Shown piece by piece: positions 1 through 11,886 of a stretch of DNA of 64,000 nucleotides (the stretch's first letter is position 1; the number at the start of each line of letters is the position of its first letter). The translations under genes were made by a program, and so were the position numbers. The DNA is from Isoetes taiwanensis (taxonomy: Eukaryota > Streptophyta > Lycopodiopsida > Isoetales > Isoetaceae). The notes under the pieces are model-generated. The model worked only from the letters and a program-made list of their open reading frames with translations, had not been told where the DNA came from and ran no database searches. The DNA is taken from NCBI GenBank assembly GCA_021234155.1, contig JAJEKV010000005.1, positions 24,875,584-24,939,583 of the forward strand, given 5' to 3'.

Positions 1-1690
1 TATGGTTCATCAATACAGTCTTGAGATATGATAAGCAAACATTGTTTTTAATCAAGGTAGTGAAATATGATAATTATAGTTGACTTCTATGACAATCTAA
101 AATATATGATATGTTCTAGTAGTTAATTAGTCAAGTTAAGTAGAATGGTATCTGATCAAGTCTATCTCTCTTAGTTTATTGATGTGGTAATTTTAAGTGC
201 ATAATGTATATCTTCCTTAGTTTATTGACATGGTAATTTGAAGTGCATATATTATAGCAATTTAAAGTGATTACTAATCATGACACCATAGCAAGGTTAA
301 TGTACTTGGTTTAAGTTTGCTACTACCACTTTTATATTATTTTTTTTGGCCAGAACCCAAATAGTTAACAAATACTCTTCTACAACCTGATTTTCAATAC
401 ATGGTATCCAATACCATCAATGCTATTGTAGGGGATTTTGTAAATGCAATGGAAACATGAACATGTAGGAGTTGAACCCACGACTTTACCATGTGTTTTA
501 TAGTAAGTCATATTAGCTATATAGTAAGTATAAGTCATATCAACTAGTATGTTTTTTGGAAAACAAAAAAAAGGCCAGATTACTGCATTACCTAGTGCAG
601 TGCAAACATAAAATGGAGCGTTAAATAATGTGATACTTACATGAATGATGGAAAAATAGTCATTCAAGCACTCCACGCTTGATAATAATAATAACAGATA
701 ACCCTGGAAAAAGGTAAGTCAGAATCACATACAAGATGATTTAAACTGTTAAAAGACAATTAATACCTCCAGCAGACTAAGAATTGAAGTCTGGGTGCTA
801 CTTTGTCACATTCTAAAATCGCAAATAAAAATAGATAAGTAGCAAGAACCATCCAACAAAGAATGAAGAACCAGAATCCAAGCTTCAAATGTTATGGAAC
901 AAACCAGAAGCTCAACAACAAGAAACAAAAAAGATACTGCAAGATCTGGAAAACCGAAAATCTATTTTGAAGAGCTTGTCTAGACTGGTTTCAAAGTCTG
1001 CAAGGACCTAGCGTCGAGCTTGCCAACCTCTGAGCATAGATGAAAAATGCCATTTACAGTTTTCCCAAAAAAAAAGAAAAAAGCCACAATACGCTAGAGA
1101 AAGATGTTTAAACAAATAAAACCTCTTTTCTAGACTGCCAGGGTATTTGTAAGGTAGTCAAGCTTTTATTCTTGAGCATCTGCAATACAAAGTAAATTAC
1201 AAAGATCAGATATATTTTAATACGCACAAGAAAACTCGAAGCAGCACCCCAACTAGATTCTAGCTTCTTCCAACCCACTGATAAACCTGCAAGGACTCTA
1301 AGGCTTAGCATGTTAGGAGAAAAGGATCAAGAAAAACCTTAAAGAGCAGTTCGATATCATACCAGATAGTGGTTCAGGCTATTGAAATTACAGGCGCACA
1401 GCATCCAGGCAAGATCCAAGAGTAGGAAGACACCACCGCACTGAAAAAATAGAGATAGATAGAGAGAGAAAAAATGTTTGAATGCATCCAGGCAGATCCC
1501 AAGGGCGCCATACATCCAGACGGCAGGATGAGCTCCACCGCAAAGAGAAAAAAACTTTGAAGGATTAGGTTTCCAGATAATCCTTTTGGCGTTGAAGAAG
1601 GAAAAAGAGGCTTTCGGTGAAAATGCTTTCCCCCCAAAAAAACGTAACTTAATATCTTAAATACGCGCGCAATGGAATTATCATAATTTA
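1..1690. other. Anonymous AT-rich intergenic DNA
   Basis: No open reading frame here has a recognisable domain or believable codon structure, and no long repeat is visible. The one possible signal is a pair of pol III-like boxes on the minus strand (see findings). Confidence 0.5.
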
Positions 1691-1744
1691 AAAAAATGAG
1701 ACCATCAAATTTTAGCTCTTTCAGGGTGTTTTTATTTTATGTAA

Positions 1745-2090
1745 CCTTCATCAGGCCCAGATTACTCAAGAATACACGCTTTTTTGCATTGCATTGGAGG
1801 CTCTGCAGAAGGCTTTGCATTAGAGGCTTTGCACAAAGTTATGGTTCCTGCTTTGGAGACTCTGTACAAGGCTTTGCAACTGATTTACGAGGCCTTCAAT
1901 CGAATTTGCAGGAGTAATCTGCTATCGGTTGCCTATAATTTCTGTTTTGTGTTGTATTTTTTATCTTTTAAGGTAATCTGGGCCTGATGAAGGCCACGTC
2001 AGGGAATCTTCTCACCTGAAGGTTCATGGAAGGAACCTAGTGGCATTGCTGCTTGCGGCTACCGCCGCCAGGTTCCTTCCAGGAACCTTC
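1745..2090. repeat. Two adjacent inverted repeats, MITE-like
   Basis: A perfect 21-nt inverted repeat pairs 1745-1765 with 1973-1993 around a spacer of about 207 bp. Immediately downstream a second hairpin pairs 2018-2038 with 2070-2090, with one mismatch in 21 and partial pairing beyond both arms. The spacer has short internal repeats of GGCTTTGCA type. No transposase is present and no target duplication is clear. A non-autonomous foldback element is the simplest reading, but this is inference. Confidence 0.5.
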
Positions 2091-2099
2091 AGATGATGA

Positions 2100-4228
2100 A
2101 GGTTCCCCCATACAAAGCATAAGCTCTTGTTGAATTGTTGTCCAATGTCATCGACAATATTAATTGGATTGTATACATCTTAGCAGCCTAATGGTAAGTC
2201 TGAAATGGACTTGATTCCTTCATGATCACCATGGATCATTGTCTTATCTCCAATTCACCCTATGCAAAACTTAATAAATAGATTTCAAGCACTTTCTTGA
2301 AGCCAAACCTAACTTAAAACATACATCCGCTATCGCATAATTCCTCAAACATTAGACATGGGCCTCTCCTTTCTATAAAATGTGTGTTAAGCCAATGCTT
2401 AAAAACACCCCTAATCCCTAAGTCTAAACAAACCCCCACTACTGAGCCCTCATGGGTTATACGTCGACCAAATGTGATTCCCATGGGATATTGCTTGCCT
2501 CTTCTTCCTTCCATTTTCTACATTTATAATAGCAATCTATATAGCACTCCAACATCTACCATAATGCAGTATTGCAAAATCTCGAGCTAAAGCCCGGCAA
2601 CGATGAGTATCTGTCACTAGCTTTATATTACATATGACATAACCTGTGTTCCATATTGCAAAAAGTAAGTTGAAGAATAGGCTCATGGGCACTATAGAAA
2701 TATACAAGGATATTGCGAAAATACTAATTTCTTACTTGGTAGCATGCTTTTGTTCAATATAGTAAATATTGGCTACTGTCATTGCATGCTAGTACAATAT
2801 GCGCCATATCTTTAGTTCTCACCACACCAAATATGCAAGGAATAACCTAAGCGGGGTTTTTTATCCTGATGAGAAGTTGTCGCCATTACCCTTCTATATT
2901 GCCTGTGCGCATTTCTGTTTACGGGGTAGTCCGATATTGTTCCTATGGTCGGCTACCCCTCTCTATTCTTCAAAACATTGTATACTGCTGCTGTGATGAA
3001 TGACAAGCCTATCCGGTTTTGTGTCTCTTGTGAGTCCCTTCCCAAAATTGGGTTTTTCGGTTGTCGTTCTTTCCTCTTATTGTTTCGGAGGGAATTTTGA
3101 ATATATGCTGGTATATGGCCAAATATTCCTTGTAACGAGCATAAACTTGTTTTGAGATAATTTACGAGTGGAGGTCTAGACTCTTCTCGGCCAAAATGCG
3201 AAGCCCTTTCTGCTTGTGTGGTATGTATTTTGGTGATATGCATAGCATTGGCATGAGGAGCAGAGCAAAATGCAAATATGCTTCACTAGCATTTGTTGTG
3301 ATACTTTTCTTTTTGTCGCTCTCATTTGCGCATCATACCATTGTTAATCAAAAAATGGAAAAGGACAAACCACATATTATCGAAGGGAAAAAGGATTGTT
3401 TTGACATCTTACCTCAGCTTTGTACTCATGTTTCTCAAGGCCAAGAGCCTTAAGTAGAGGAGCCTGCTATGTGGATACCAAGTTATCTAGAATCCCATTT
3501 AGATGGTTTAACACCATTTGGTCGTGAATCAAATCCTCCTTCAGCTCCAATGACAACATCAAGAGCTCAGCCACCTTCCCAAATCTTAGCCTATTCTTGT
3601 TATCTCTACACGCTTCAATCAAAAGACCAGACAAGAAAAGAATTCTTTTAAAAACCCTTGCCATGCGTCTTTTGAAACCATATATATTGCATTGTTTACC
3701 ACAGGCCTTCACAACATCGAGATATAATCTTGGCCTCTATTGCTCCAACTCAAAGATGCACCAAAGAAGTTAAAGATCGTCTGCACGCAACCATCGGCTG
3801 AATATATTAGAGATATCTTAATTCATTCTTTAGAAACTTCAAGTAGAGTCCAAAAGTAGGAACAAGAAAAACCCATCTACACAGCAAGAATCCCCTACAT
3901 AGAAAACAAAAACAACTCTTTACATTTCATTATAAACCGGATATGCCATTTTTGCAAGTATTCTAACTCCTTACATCTAATCCTCATATCTCTGGATATG
4001 CCATTTGTGTCAGAAACACACCCTGATCTATGCAACAAAGAAAAAAGCAAACACCCCAAACTTGGATATGGGGATGCAGAATATTTTGTGAAGTTAAAAT
4101 AGAACCCGCACAAATCCACAAGCTCTATTTTATCCTTAGAAATATTGTAGTCTCAGGCTAGATCGAAGGTCCAAATTCAATATTGATAATGTATCATGTT
4201 GATGTTCGGCAGTTGGAGCCAATGTGAT
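2100..4228. other. Intergenic DNA without a supported gene
   Basis: Only short frames occur. A partial match to the hairpin core described at 18389-18469 lies near 2850-2878, and a small possible secreted-peptide frame is listed separately. Nothing else is recognised. Confidence 0.4.
3256..3453 (+). CDS. Possible small secreted peptide, unknown
   Basis: From the ATG at 3256 the frame encodes 65 residues: a short basic start, a strongly hydrophobic stretch (about residues 10-24, rich in Val, Ile, Leu, Phe) and a polar tail with two cysteines. This is the layout of a signal peptide plus a short mature peptide. The frame can also begin at 3196. There is no recognised family, no visible promoter and no support from neighbours. 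In repeat-rich DNA a frame of this length can arise by chance, so it is a candidate only. Confidence 0.15.
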   Translation, partial: RSRAKCKYASLAFVVILFFLSLSFAHHTIVNQKMEKDKPHIIEGKKDCFDILPQLCTHVSQGQEP

Positions 4229-5045
4229 GAATTAAAATCTTAGAATCTAGGGGAATCTTCATAAGATCTTAGAGAATCTAAAGGAATCTCAAAAGAATCT
4301 TAGGGAATCTATGAGAGTCAGAAGAGAACCTAGGGGAATCTTTATAGAATCTAAGGAAATCTAAGGAGAATCTACATAGAAACTTCGAAAATCTAGAGGA
4401 ATCTAGAGAATCTGAAGAGAATCTTAAGGAATCTAAGGGAATCTGAAGAAGATCTTTGGTAATCTATGGGAATCTAAGGGAATCTTCACAAAATCTTTGA
4501 GAATTTAGAGGAATCTTGATGGAATCTTGGAGAATTTTGTGGAGTCTTTATAGAACCTAGGAGAATCTACATAGAATATTGAGGAATCTAGGGATAATCT
4601 TTGGAAATCTAGGGAAATCCCTTAAGAATCTAGGGAAGCTTTGTGGAATCTTAGGAAATCTAGCTGAATCTTTTGCACTGGGTGTGTTTTGTGGGGGAAT
4701 CTTCATAAAATATTGGACAATCTAAGGGAATGTTTATGGAATCTTAAAGAATTTAATGAAACATTGATGGAATCTCAAAGCCTCTGGGGGATCTTTCCAG
4801 AGTCTTGAAGAATGTAAAAAAAAATTTATAGAATCTTCATTCGACTTAGATTTGGCATCTAGTCAAATTTGTACAGTCCCTCTTGAGAATGTAGTGAATC
4901 TTAATGGAATCTTGTAGAATCTAGGAAAATCTTCATAAAATCTAAACTTAAGTAATGTAGAGGAATCTTAAGATAATATTTGAGAATCTAGGGGAATCTC
5001 AAGAGAATACTAGGGAATCTATGGAATCTTAAAAAAATCCTATAT
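4229..5045. repeat. Degenerate GAATCT array
   Basis: About 0.8 kb is built almost wholly from GAATCT-containing units spaced mostly 10-12 bp apart, with spacers such as AGGG, TTCATA and AAGA. The array includes a distinctive spacer around 4672-4695 whose reverse complement (core ACACCCAGTG) recurs in the array at 56.5-58.5 kb. The two arrays are therefore one family in opposite orientations. There is no coding capacity. Confidence 0.85.
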
Positions 5046-5240
5046 GATGTAGAACTCGCGTAATTAGACATGATATGGAGTAGCATTAGTTTTTTAACAC
5101 ATCTCCGAAACTAGTAATGATTTCAAAAAACTAATGTACGATGTAGAACTCACGTAAGTAAACATGATATAAACTAGCAATGGTTTTCCAAATTTAATGT
5201 CTGCTTAAAAACCATCTTACAAACTAATGATGATTTCTAG
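5041..5240. repeat. Imperfect tandem duplication of about 95 bp
   Basis: The segment beginning with GATGTAGAACTC at about 5043 is repeated at about 5137. Both copies continue through ACATGATAT to an AACTART-rich end. The duplication directly follows the GAATCT array. No function is inferred. Confidence 0.5.
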
Positions 5241-5438
5241 AAAGTAGTCAAAAATTTAGAATTAGTACCAAAAAACAATATGAACTACTAGCGGTTTTGC
5301 AAAACCATGATGAACACATGGTTTTTGTTGACACTGTGAGTTGTCGTACAAAAAAATCACATATATGCTGGTTCTAATACTGATTTTTACTGCAAGTTTA
5401 TTTTTGGGGGCCTTGTGTAGGTCCCTTAAAATTTTCCC

Positions 5439-7456
5439 TGCTCACCAAGAGTGTTAAGGTGAAAGATTGGAGAACGCATTGGCTAGAAAATGTTCAAGCT
5501 TCATTTGAAAAGCTTAAGGAAGCCTTAACAACAGCACCAATGCTAATTCTGCCGGATCCAGATAAGGACAAACTAGTAGCAACTGATGTAAGTAAGCTAG
5601 CAACAGGTGGAGTCCTTATGCAAGAAGGAAGAGTAGTAACCTATGATTCTAAGAAGTTGAACGACGCCGAGCAGCATTACTCAACCCATGATCAGGAACT
5701 GCTAGCTATTGTGAGAGCTCTTCGTATTTGGAGGCATTATTTGCTTGGAAGGAAATTTCAGTTAGATACTGATCACAGAGCCTCCAATACATTTTTACCC
5801 AACTACTCCTCAATCTAAGGCAAAGGAGGTGGATGGAATTCCTCGAAGAGTATGATTTTGAGATTGCTTATAAGTCGGGTAAGTTGAATGTGGTTGCTGA
5901 TGCTCTCTCTAGAAGACCCCTTGAGACGAGAATACATTGTAATGCTATATCGACTCTTTCGAGTGCGTATGGCAAGAAAATTGAGGAGACATTACCATCT
6001 GATGGTGATTTCAAGGAGGTATGGGCAAGCCTCTCTAAGGAGGCTAGAACAGATAAGGAACGGGAAGCCTTCAAACATTATAGGAAGGAAGGCAACCTGT
6101 TGTACCATAAGGATAAGTTGTGTGTGCCCGAATCGTCAGGTGTAAGGAAGTTAATTCTTCATGACACACACAACAGCCCAATGGCCGGGCATGCAGGATT
6201 TATGAAGACCTACTACAAGATTGGAAGTAGCTATTTATGGCCGGGAATGAAGAAACAGATAGCCAGATACATTCGAGAATGCCAGTTGTGCCAGCAGACC
6301 AAGGCAGAGCAGCTTCGAATTCCGGGAGCCTTGGAACCTTTAGCAGTGCCGAATGCAAAGTGGGAAGTAATAAGCATGGATTTTATCACATGACTTCCTA
6401 GAACTCTACGAGGCAAAGATGCATTAATAGTTGTCGTAGACAAGTTATCTAAGATGGCACACTTCGTGCCTTGCAGAACTACGGACACAGCATTAGATAC
6501 TGCCGTTCTATTTGTAAAGGAGATTTTCAGACTCCACGGCATGCCTCGAGAGATAATATCAGACATGGATTCCAAGTTCATGAGTGCATTCTGGCAGGAT
6601 CTTTTTGCCACGATCCAGACCAAGCTCTCGATGAGCATGGCCTACCATCCTCAGACCGATGGCCAGACAGAGCGGACGAATCGCATCATCGAAGATATGC
6701 TCTGAAGTTATGTGTGGAATAAGCAATCCAAGTGGGATGAGTACATTCACTTGGTAGAATTTGCCTACAACAGTGCCAAGCAGGAGTCATCCCAGATGTC
6801 TCCCTTCATGATCAACTACGGGTACCAGTGCCTCACCCCGGACACTTGGCACAATCCTGTGTCAAAGGTCGAAGTCTCCCAGCAGATGCTAGGAGATATG
6901 CAGCAGTTAGTTGAAGAAGTAAGGGGGTACCTTCTAGCAGCAAGAAGTCGACAGAAGAGTGTAGCCGACAGGCACAGGACCGTAAGGGAGTTCAAGGTGG
7001 GCGATAAGGTATGGTTGAAGATCAAGGTGAAGCAAGCTAAGTTTCGGATTGGGAATTGTAAGAAGCTCGCCCCCAGGTGGGCCGGTCCGTTCAAGATTTT
7101 GGAGAAAGTGGGCTCTCAGGCCTACAAGTTGGATCTCCCGGCACACCTTAGGGTCTACAAGGTCTTCCATGTGGAGTTTATTGAAAAGGCACAACCCAAA
7201 CCCTGAGGAGGTTTTGGATACTCCACCTTGTTGGAAATGAACTGAGGAGCAAGTCGAAATTGTGCCTGAATTGCTTCTTGATAAGTCATTCAAGAAGACT
7301 AGGAGGTCTCAGTTCCTCCAGTATTTGGTCAAGGGGAAACACTTGCCCGCGGAAGACGCGACATGGGTATTGAAACAGGATTTGGAGAAACAATACCCAG
7401 AGTTCATGAAGGAGTTTGATGGGCGAGTCGTCTCCAACTTGGTCGACGCCGACTAG
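5439..7456 (+). pseudogene. Gypsy pol remnant: RNase H, integrase, chromodomain
   Basis: The RNase H part runs to about 5815, where a one-base slip near 5785 moves the frame; it resumes through 'RQRRWMEFLEEYDF' at about 5818. The integrase has an H-H-C-C zinc finger (GHAG about 6190, CQLC about 6283) and a DDE core (MDF about 6375, SDMD about 6558, TERTNR about 6670). TGA stops fall at about 6391 and 6703. A GPF motif lies near 7083. After a stop at about 7204 and a frame change, a chromodomain-like tail (about 7262-7456, with FLQYLVKGK and ATWVL) identifies a chromovirus. Several stops sit where Arg or Gly is usual, which fits CGA-to-TGA decay of methylated CpG. The identification is firm; the protein is non-functional. 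Confidence 0.85.
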
Positions 7457-7925
7457 CCAGGAGGTTAGCTTAGTATGTTTCTTAGTTAGCCTTAGCCCTG
7501 GTATATGTATTCTAGTTAGTAGGGTGCATGTGCCAGAATCTTGGAACGTGTAGGCGATGATGAGATATGCCTTTAAGGCATTCTCTAGGCCAACATGCAC
7601 CAAGAGGTGCGCATGACCAATAGGGTCATGCGAGAGTGGAAGTGAGGCATGGTGGGCGATGATGGGACATCTGTCGGATGCTCTCTATGCCATGATGCGG
7701 GGCTCGCACACCTGACCATAGGGGGGTCATGGTGAAGGTTAAAGTGATCATGCGCGATGATGGGATCGTGAGACGTTCCATAGCTTGAAACCCTTGGGGT
7801 TTGACAATTAACTGTTTAATAGGAAGTTGATCAATTAAGTTAAATTGAAGTTGCATACTTATGTTGTTTTGCAGGGATAGTGTAGGTTCGTCACCTTAGC
7901 GCAATGCTGAGGACAGCATTGTCCT

Positions 7926-7938
7926 AAGGGGGGGAGAA
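7926..7938 (+). other. Polypurine tract of the gypsy element
   Basis: AAGGGGGGGAGAA lies immediately before the LTR start TGTGACG. It is the plus-strand primer site expected at the 3' end of an LTR retrotransposon. Confidence 0.85.
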
Positions 7939-9584
7939 TGTGACGTTCCAGGGGAATATACGCCATAAATACGTATATTCCTGGACCCGTCACTATACAA
8001 GTCTACCTTTGTAGCCTTGTATACCTTAGAAAGTGGTAAGGGGTGCACATCTAAGTTAAATGCTTAACTTAGATAACCTTAAGATAAGGCCCATTTCCAC
8101 ATGGCCTTATCCTATTGGGCAAACCGCCACACGGCCCCACCCCATTGGTGCCACGTGGCATCCCATGTGGACCCTAACCTATATTGGCCAAACCCTAACC
8201 CTAGACCTCTTTTCCTGACCCTAGCACCTGAACACTCATCTACGCACTCGAAACCCCGTTTTGAGCATCATTCGTCGTAGCATAGCCTGGTGTAGCAGCC
8301 CCCGAAGTGTGTGCACGATCTTGGAGGGAGCACGGCTTCGACCACGTCAAGGAGCATGGAGACGCCAGGATTGGGAGGGAGTGCTTCTGGAGCAGGTAGG
8401 TGGAGTAGAGTTCATAGTAGTTCATCTGGAAGTTAGCACTCCAGATGGGTTTGTATGTTGTATCTAGAGTAGAGCCATCCTAGAACCCTTGTTGAACATC
8501 TTGAACACTAATCAAGGAACCCTAACTATAAGATAGATATGTATGTTAGGTTAAGATGTTCTTATGATATTTACCATGATATGATGAGATGTGATGATGG
8601 TTGATCATGTTTGCTCCTCTTGTATTGGGAAGAGGGGTAGAGACCTAGTAGCCTTACTTAGTAATGCTCCTAGTTAGACCCTTTAGTTCCTATTATATTG
8701 CGGCCTGTGCATAAGAACCCACCGGGCTATGGAAGCTATGATGTGACTCAGCACTACATAATGGGGCTAGAGGCAATGCGGAGGGGGGATCCCTGCTGAG
8801 CGTGGCTACTGGGGATCCCATAGTGGGCTAGGCTTATGGTCGGTCACTTCGTGTGGGCCGGGCATGGGTCCGACACCTCCTGGGGCAATGGTGTCGCCCT
8901 GCCTCTCAAGAGTTGCAAGTGTTGGCTTGGCTCTTGTTTTGGGAGGTTAAGTCGGGGACAAATCGTGTGTCGCCACGATTCTCTAGCCGCCCGTGGAACC
9001 TCTAGACCCCGGGAAGGGGAGATGCAACCCCTCCTGCCTCGACGGACCGGGGAGATGCAACCTGGAGTAGTCCCGATGGGTGATGCCATGGGATTGCATA
9101 TCCAGAAGGCTAGAGTCATACCAGAGCTTGATCTAGCTCACTCTGCAAAGTATGCACAGGAGGGGCGGATGGAGTGGTCAACCCTAGCCATTGTCTATAG
9201 CCAGCCCCGCCATTGTTATGACTCGGTCTGCTCTATCTTGAGGCCTATCCAATCGGTCTACCTCCTCATGAGTCGGAGCCACGGGTAGGAGCTCTCATGT
9301 TTTATGGCATATGATTATCTTCTTTGCAGTTATGGATATGTGGATGAGCTACCCTTCGAGGTAGTATGATGTATTATTATTGCTAGTTCTGACGATGTTT
9401 ATGCTTCCGCTATGATAGGAGCCCATAGGGGAAGGGCGCGCAAGACACCTTCGTGTCCCCTTCCCACACTACAGTGATCCCAGAGTGCGGGATAGACGGA
9501 GGGCCTGTGCGGTCGAAGGACCGGATGGGGGATTTCCTATGGAGTGTACGGCTGGGAGCCGTATATTTAGTAGGGAGCGTCACA
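7939..9584 (+). repeat. 3' LTR of the gypsy chromovirus, 1646 bp
   Basis: It begins TGTGACG directly after the polypurine tract and ends CGTCACA at 9584, giving seven-base inverted termini. The interior is GC-richer than the flanks and contains no gene. The short frames inside it are LTR sequence, not proteins. Confidence 0.8.
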
Positions 9585-10289
9585 CAAATCAAGTGCTAAT
9601 CATGGATTCCATGCAGGAACATCTGAATATCATAGTCATACATCTCATTTTTCGCTCACTACACTACACTTCATCATTCAAAGTTGCCGCCATTTTTCCC
9701 ACAACAGCAACTCATCTGAACTAACAGGTTTTATTTCCACATGCAGGTGCATCCTAATATCTTCATACCTCACTCATCTGCTCAAGAGCTGACCTCACTA
9801 CATCTAAAAACTCTCCACATTTCCATGAAATCCATAAACTGCTGTCATATCTCCATCCAGCAGTGCTTTTCTCCTAAAAGAATTTATTTGTCATGTAGAC
9901 TTGAAAAATCAGCTCCATACACATATTCATAACATACTGAGCAACGTTGCCATCTCTGTTTCCTCCAAATCCATTTGCAGGTTCATCACATTCTCACATT
10001 GGCAACTGACTGGAGTCTAGCCATGAGTTTCAAGCAGCAAGTAGAAGGGCTGGTAGACCAGCCTGTTCTTTTAGTTTGGCATAATGCTGCCATGCTATGG
10101 CAGCATGGAAGAGCAAGACACATTTTGAAGACTAATCCTTACACTTTAATCTGAATTTCAAGGCACAAGAAGAATGCTTATTGGCATACATTGAAGGCTT
10201 GAAGAGCAAGGTGAGGACAATTGACTCAGGTCACACAAGAAAGGCAAAAGGAGAATCAAGCAAAAGGAAGAAGAGCCCTAGAAGATCTT
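9585..10289. other. Spacer between gypsy LTR and A-family copy
   Basis: No gene is visible. The sequence is rich in short CATCT/CATAC phrases. The ATGGCAGCATGG phrase near 10095-10110 recurs in modified form near 24410-24430 before another A copy, so part of this stretch may be internal or 3' sequence of the A family. Confidence 0.4.
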
Positions 10290-11077
10290 TTGGTATGTGA
10301 TCATTTGAGTTCTTGGCATTTTTGTGCACTTTGAGTCCCATTCCACATCTCCAATGCTTTCTACCGTCATGAAAGACCCATGAGATCTTGAATTCCACAC
10401 CCACAATTCATCTCCAAGTCAAATTTGGCTTTGAAGATTTTTTCTAGTCAAAATCACACTGTCAAGAACCATTTACATGCACACACGTATCATACCACTT
10501 CCACATCATTCAAAGTTCCGAAACACCACTTGACTTGGTCATACATGAGGTCAAAGGTCAACATTCCATCCATCAAAATCAAAGAGAAGGAAAGATCATA
10601 AAATCCCTAAGGGAAACATTTAAAAGTCAAGTTTGCCTAAGGAAATGCCAATGATTTGCATTTCTACAAAAATCTACCCATGGAAGGTACATTTGAAGTG
10701 CCAAGTCATCACACACATCACCTCTCTTGTCATGCCATGTCAACCCTTCATCTCCATGATCACACTTCGAATTTTTGCCAAAAGCCTCAAAATTGCATCC
10801 ATAAGATGACACATCACCTTGCCACATCACCATTAGCACCTCCATATCACCATCCACATGTCACACACATGATCACATCACTTGAGGTTTTGACTAGAAA
10901 GAATTTTCTAAGCCAAGTTGGTTGACACGTCACCATCCTTATTTGCCATGTCATCCCTACCTTGCCTTGTCATCATTTGCCACATCACCTCCATTTTGAA
11001 CCATTTTTAAGCCAAAATCAAAAGTGCCCAATTGCAAAAAAAGATTCTAGAATCTTCTAGAGCATGAAGAAAGATTC

Positions 11078-11886
11078 TGATACAAACGGTCCTCTCTATC
11101 TGCAAATCTATCTGCAAAACTAACCAACACGGTTAATCCAATCAACCTGGAACTCCAGATCAAGTTCTTCTGGCACTACTTATCCACCCAACCGGGCTCT
11201 GATTTGCAAACACGGCAAGTCTAAGCTCAAATTCCTCCCAATTCTGAGAGTCTGCTAGCCAGCTGGATAGTCTCTCTAGGATTCTCTGGAATTCTCTAGA
11301 GCTAAGGAAAGCACTCAATTCAACCAAATTATCAGGATATCTACAACAGACAAACTTCTATCTCATACAAGACACTTCCGTCTGCTCTCTATTCTGCAGA
11401 TCAATGGCTTTTATGCTATTCTAGAAGGTATTTTTGTAAGCTAATTTGGATTCCCCTTACCTTTTTATACCAAATCTGGCCATCTCGGACCCTTTTTCTG
11501 CTAAGCTTAGCTGATCCGATTGCCCTTTCTTGAAATCCGGGCTGGTCTGTTAGCCCAGGTGCTATTTCCGGCCATACTAGGCCATTTCGGCTAAAAGGTA
11601 AGTCGGCAGATCAGTTTGCCGTGGTCGCTACAGTGGTAGCGGCCGTTTTCCCCCTTTTTTTAAACACGTTGTTAACTAGTTCGTTATTTAAATGATTATT
11701 TAGATTGCAATGGTTCCTTTTATTATAACCTTGTTTTTATTTCAATGATTCCTTATTGTAAGTTGTGACTTTAAAAACGCCTAAGCTTTAACATTCAATC
11801 AAGTTATAAAATAAAAAGCCCTTGCCTCTGTGTTTGTTTCTGCAAATCCTTTCTCTGAGCCACGCCCCCAAGCTAGTGCCGTATTA
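11078..11886 (-). repeat. 3' LTR of element B (809 bp)
   Basis: Matches 13091-13899 along its full length. The inner terminus is mutated from TGATAC to TAATAC when read on the minus strand. Confidence 0.85.

Larger units (their letters stand above)
5430..9584 (+). mobile_element. 5'-truncated Ty3/gypsy chromovirus with 3' LTR
   Basis: The order is RNase H, integrase, GPY/F motif, chromodomain-like tail, polypurine tract, then one LTR. Gag, protease and most of the reverse transcriptase are missing: homology begins abruptly at about 5430, beside the GAATCT array and its duplicated flank. The single LTR and the truncation prevent any target-duplication test. The element is inactive, with one frameshift in RNase H, several in-frame stops and a frame change after the GPY/F region. 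Confidence 0.85.

Noticed and set aside
468-519. tRNA gene on the minus strand
   Set aside because: A T-arm-like GGGTTCAACTCC is present, but the acceptor, D and anticodon stems do not form. Kept only as a weak SINE finding.
8836-9288. 150-codon frame
   Set aside because: Lies entirely inside the gypsy 3' LTR.
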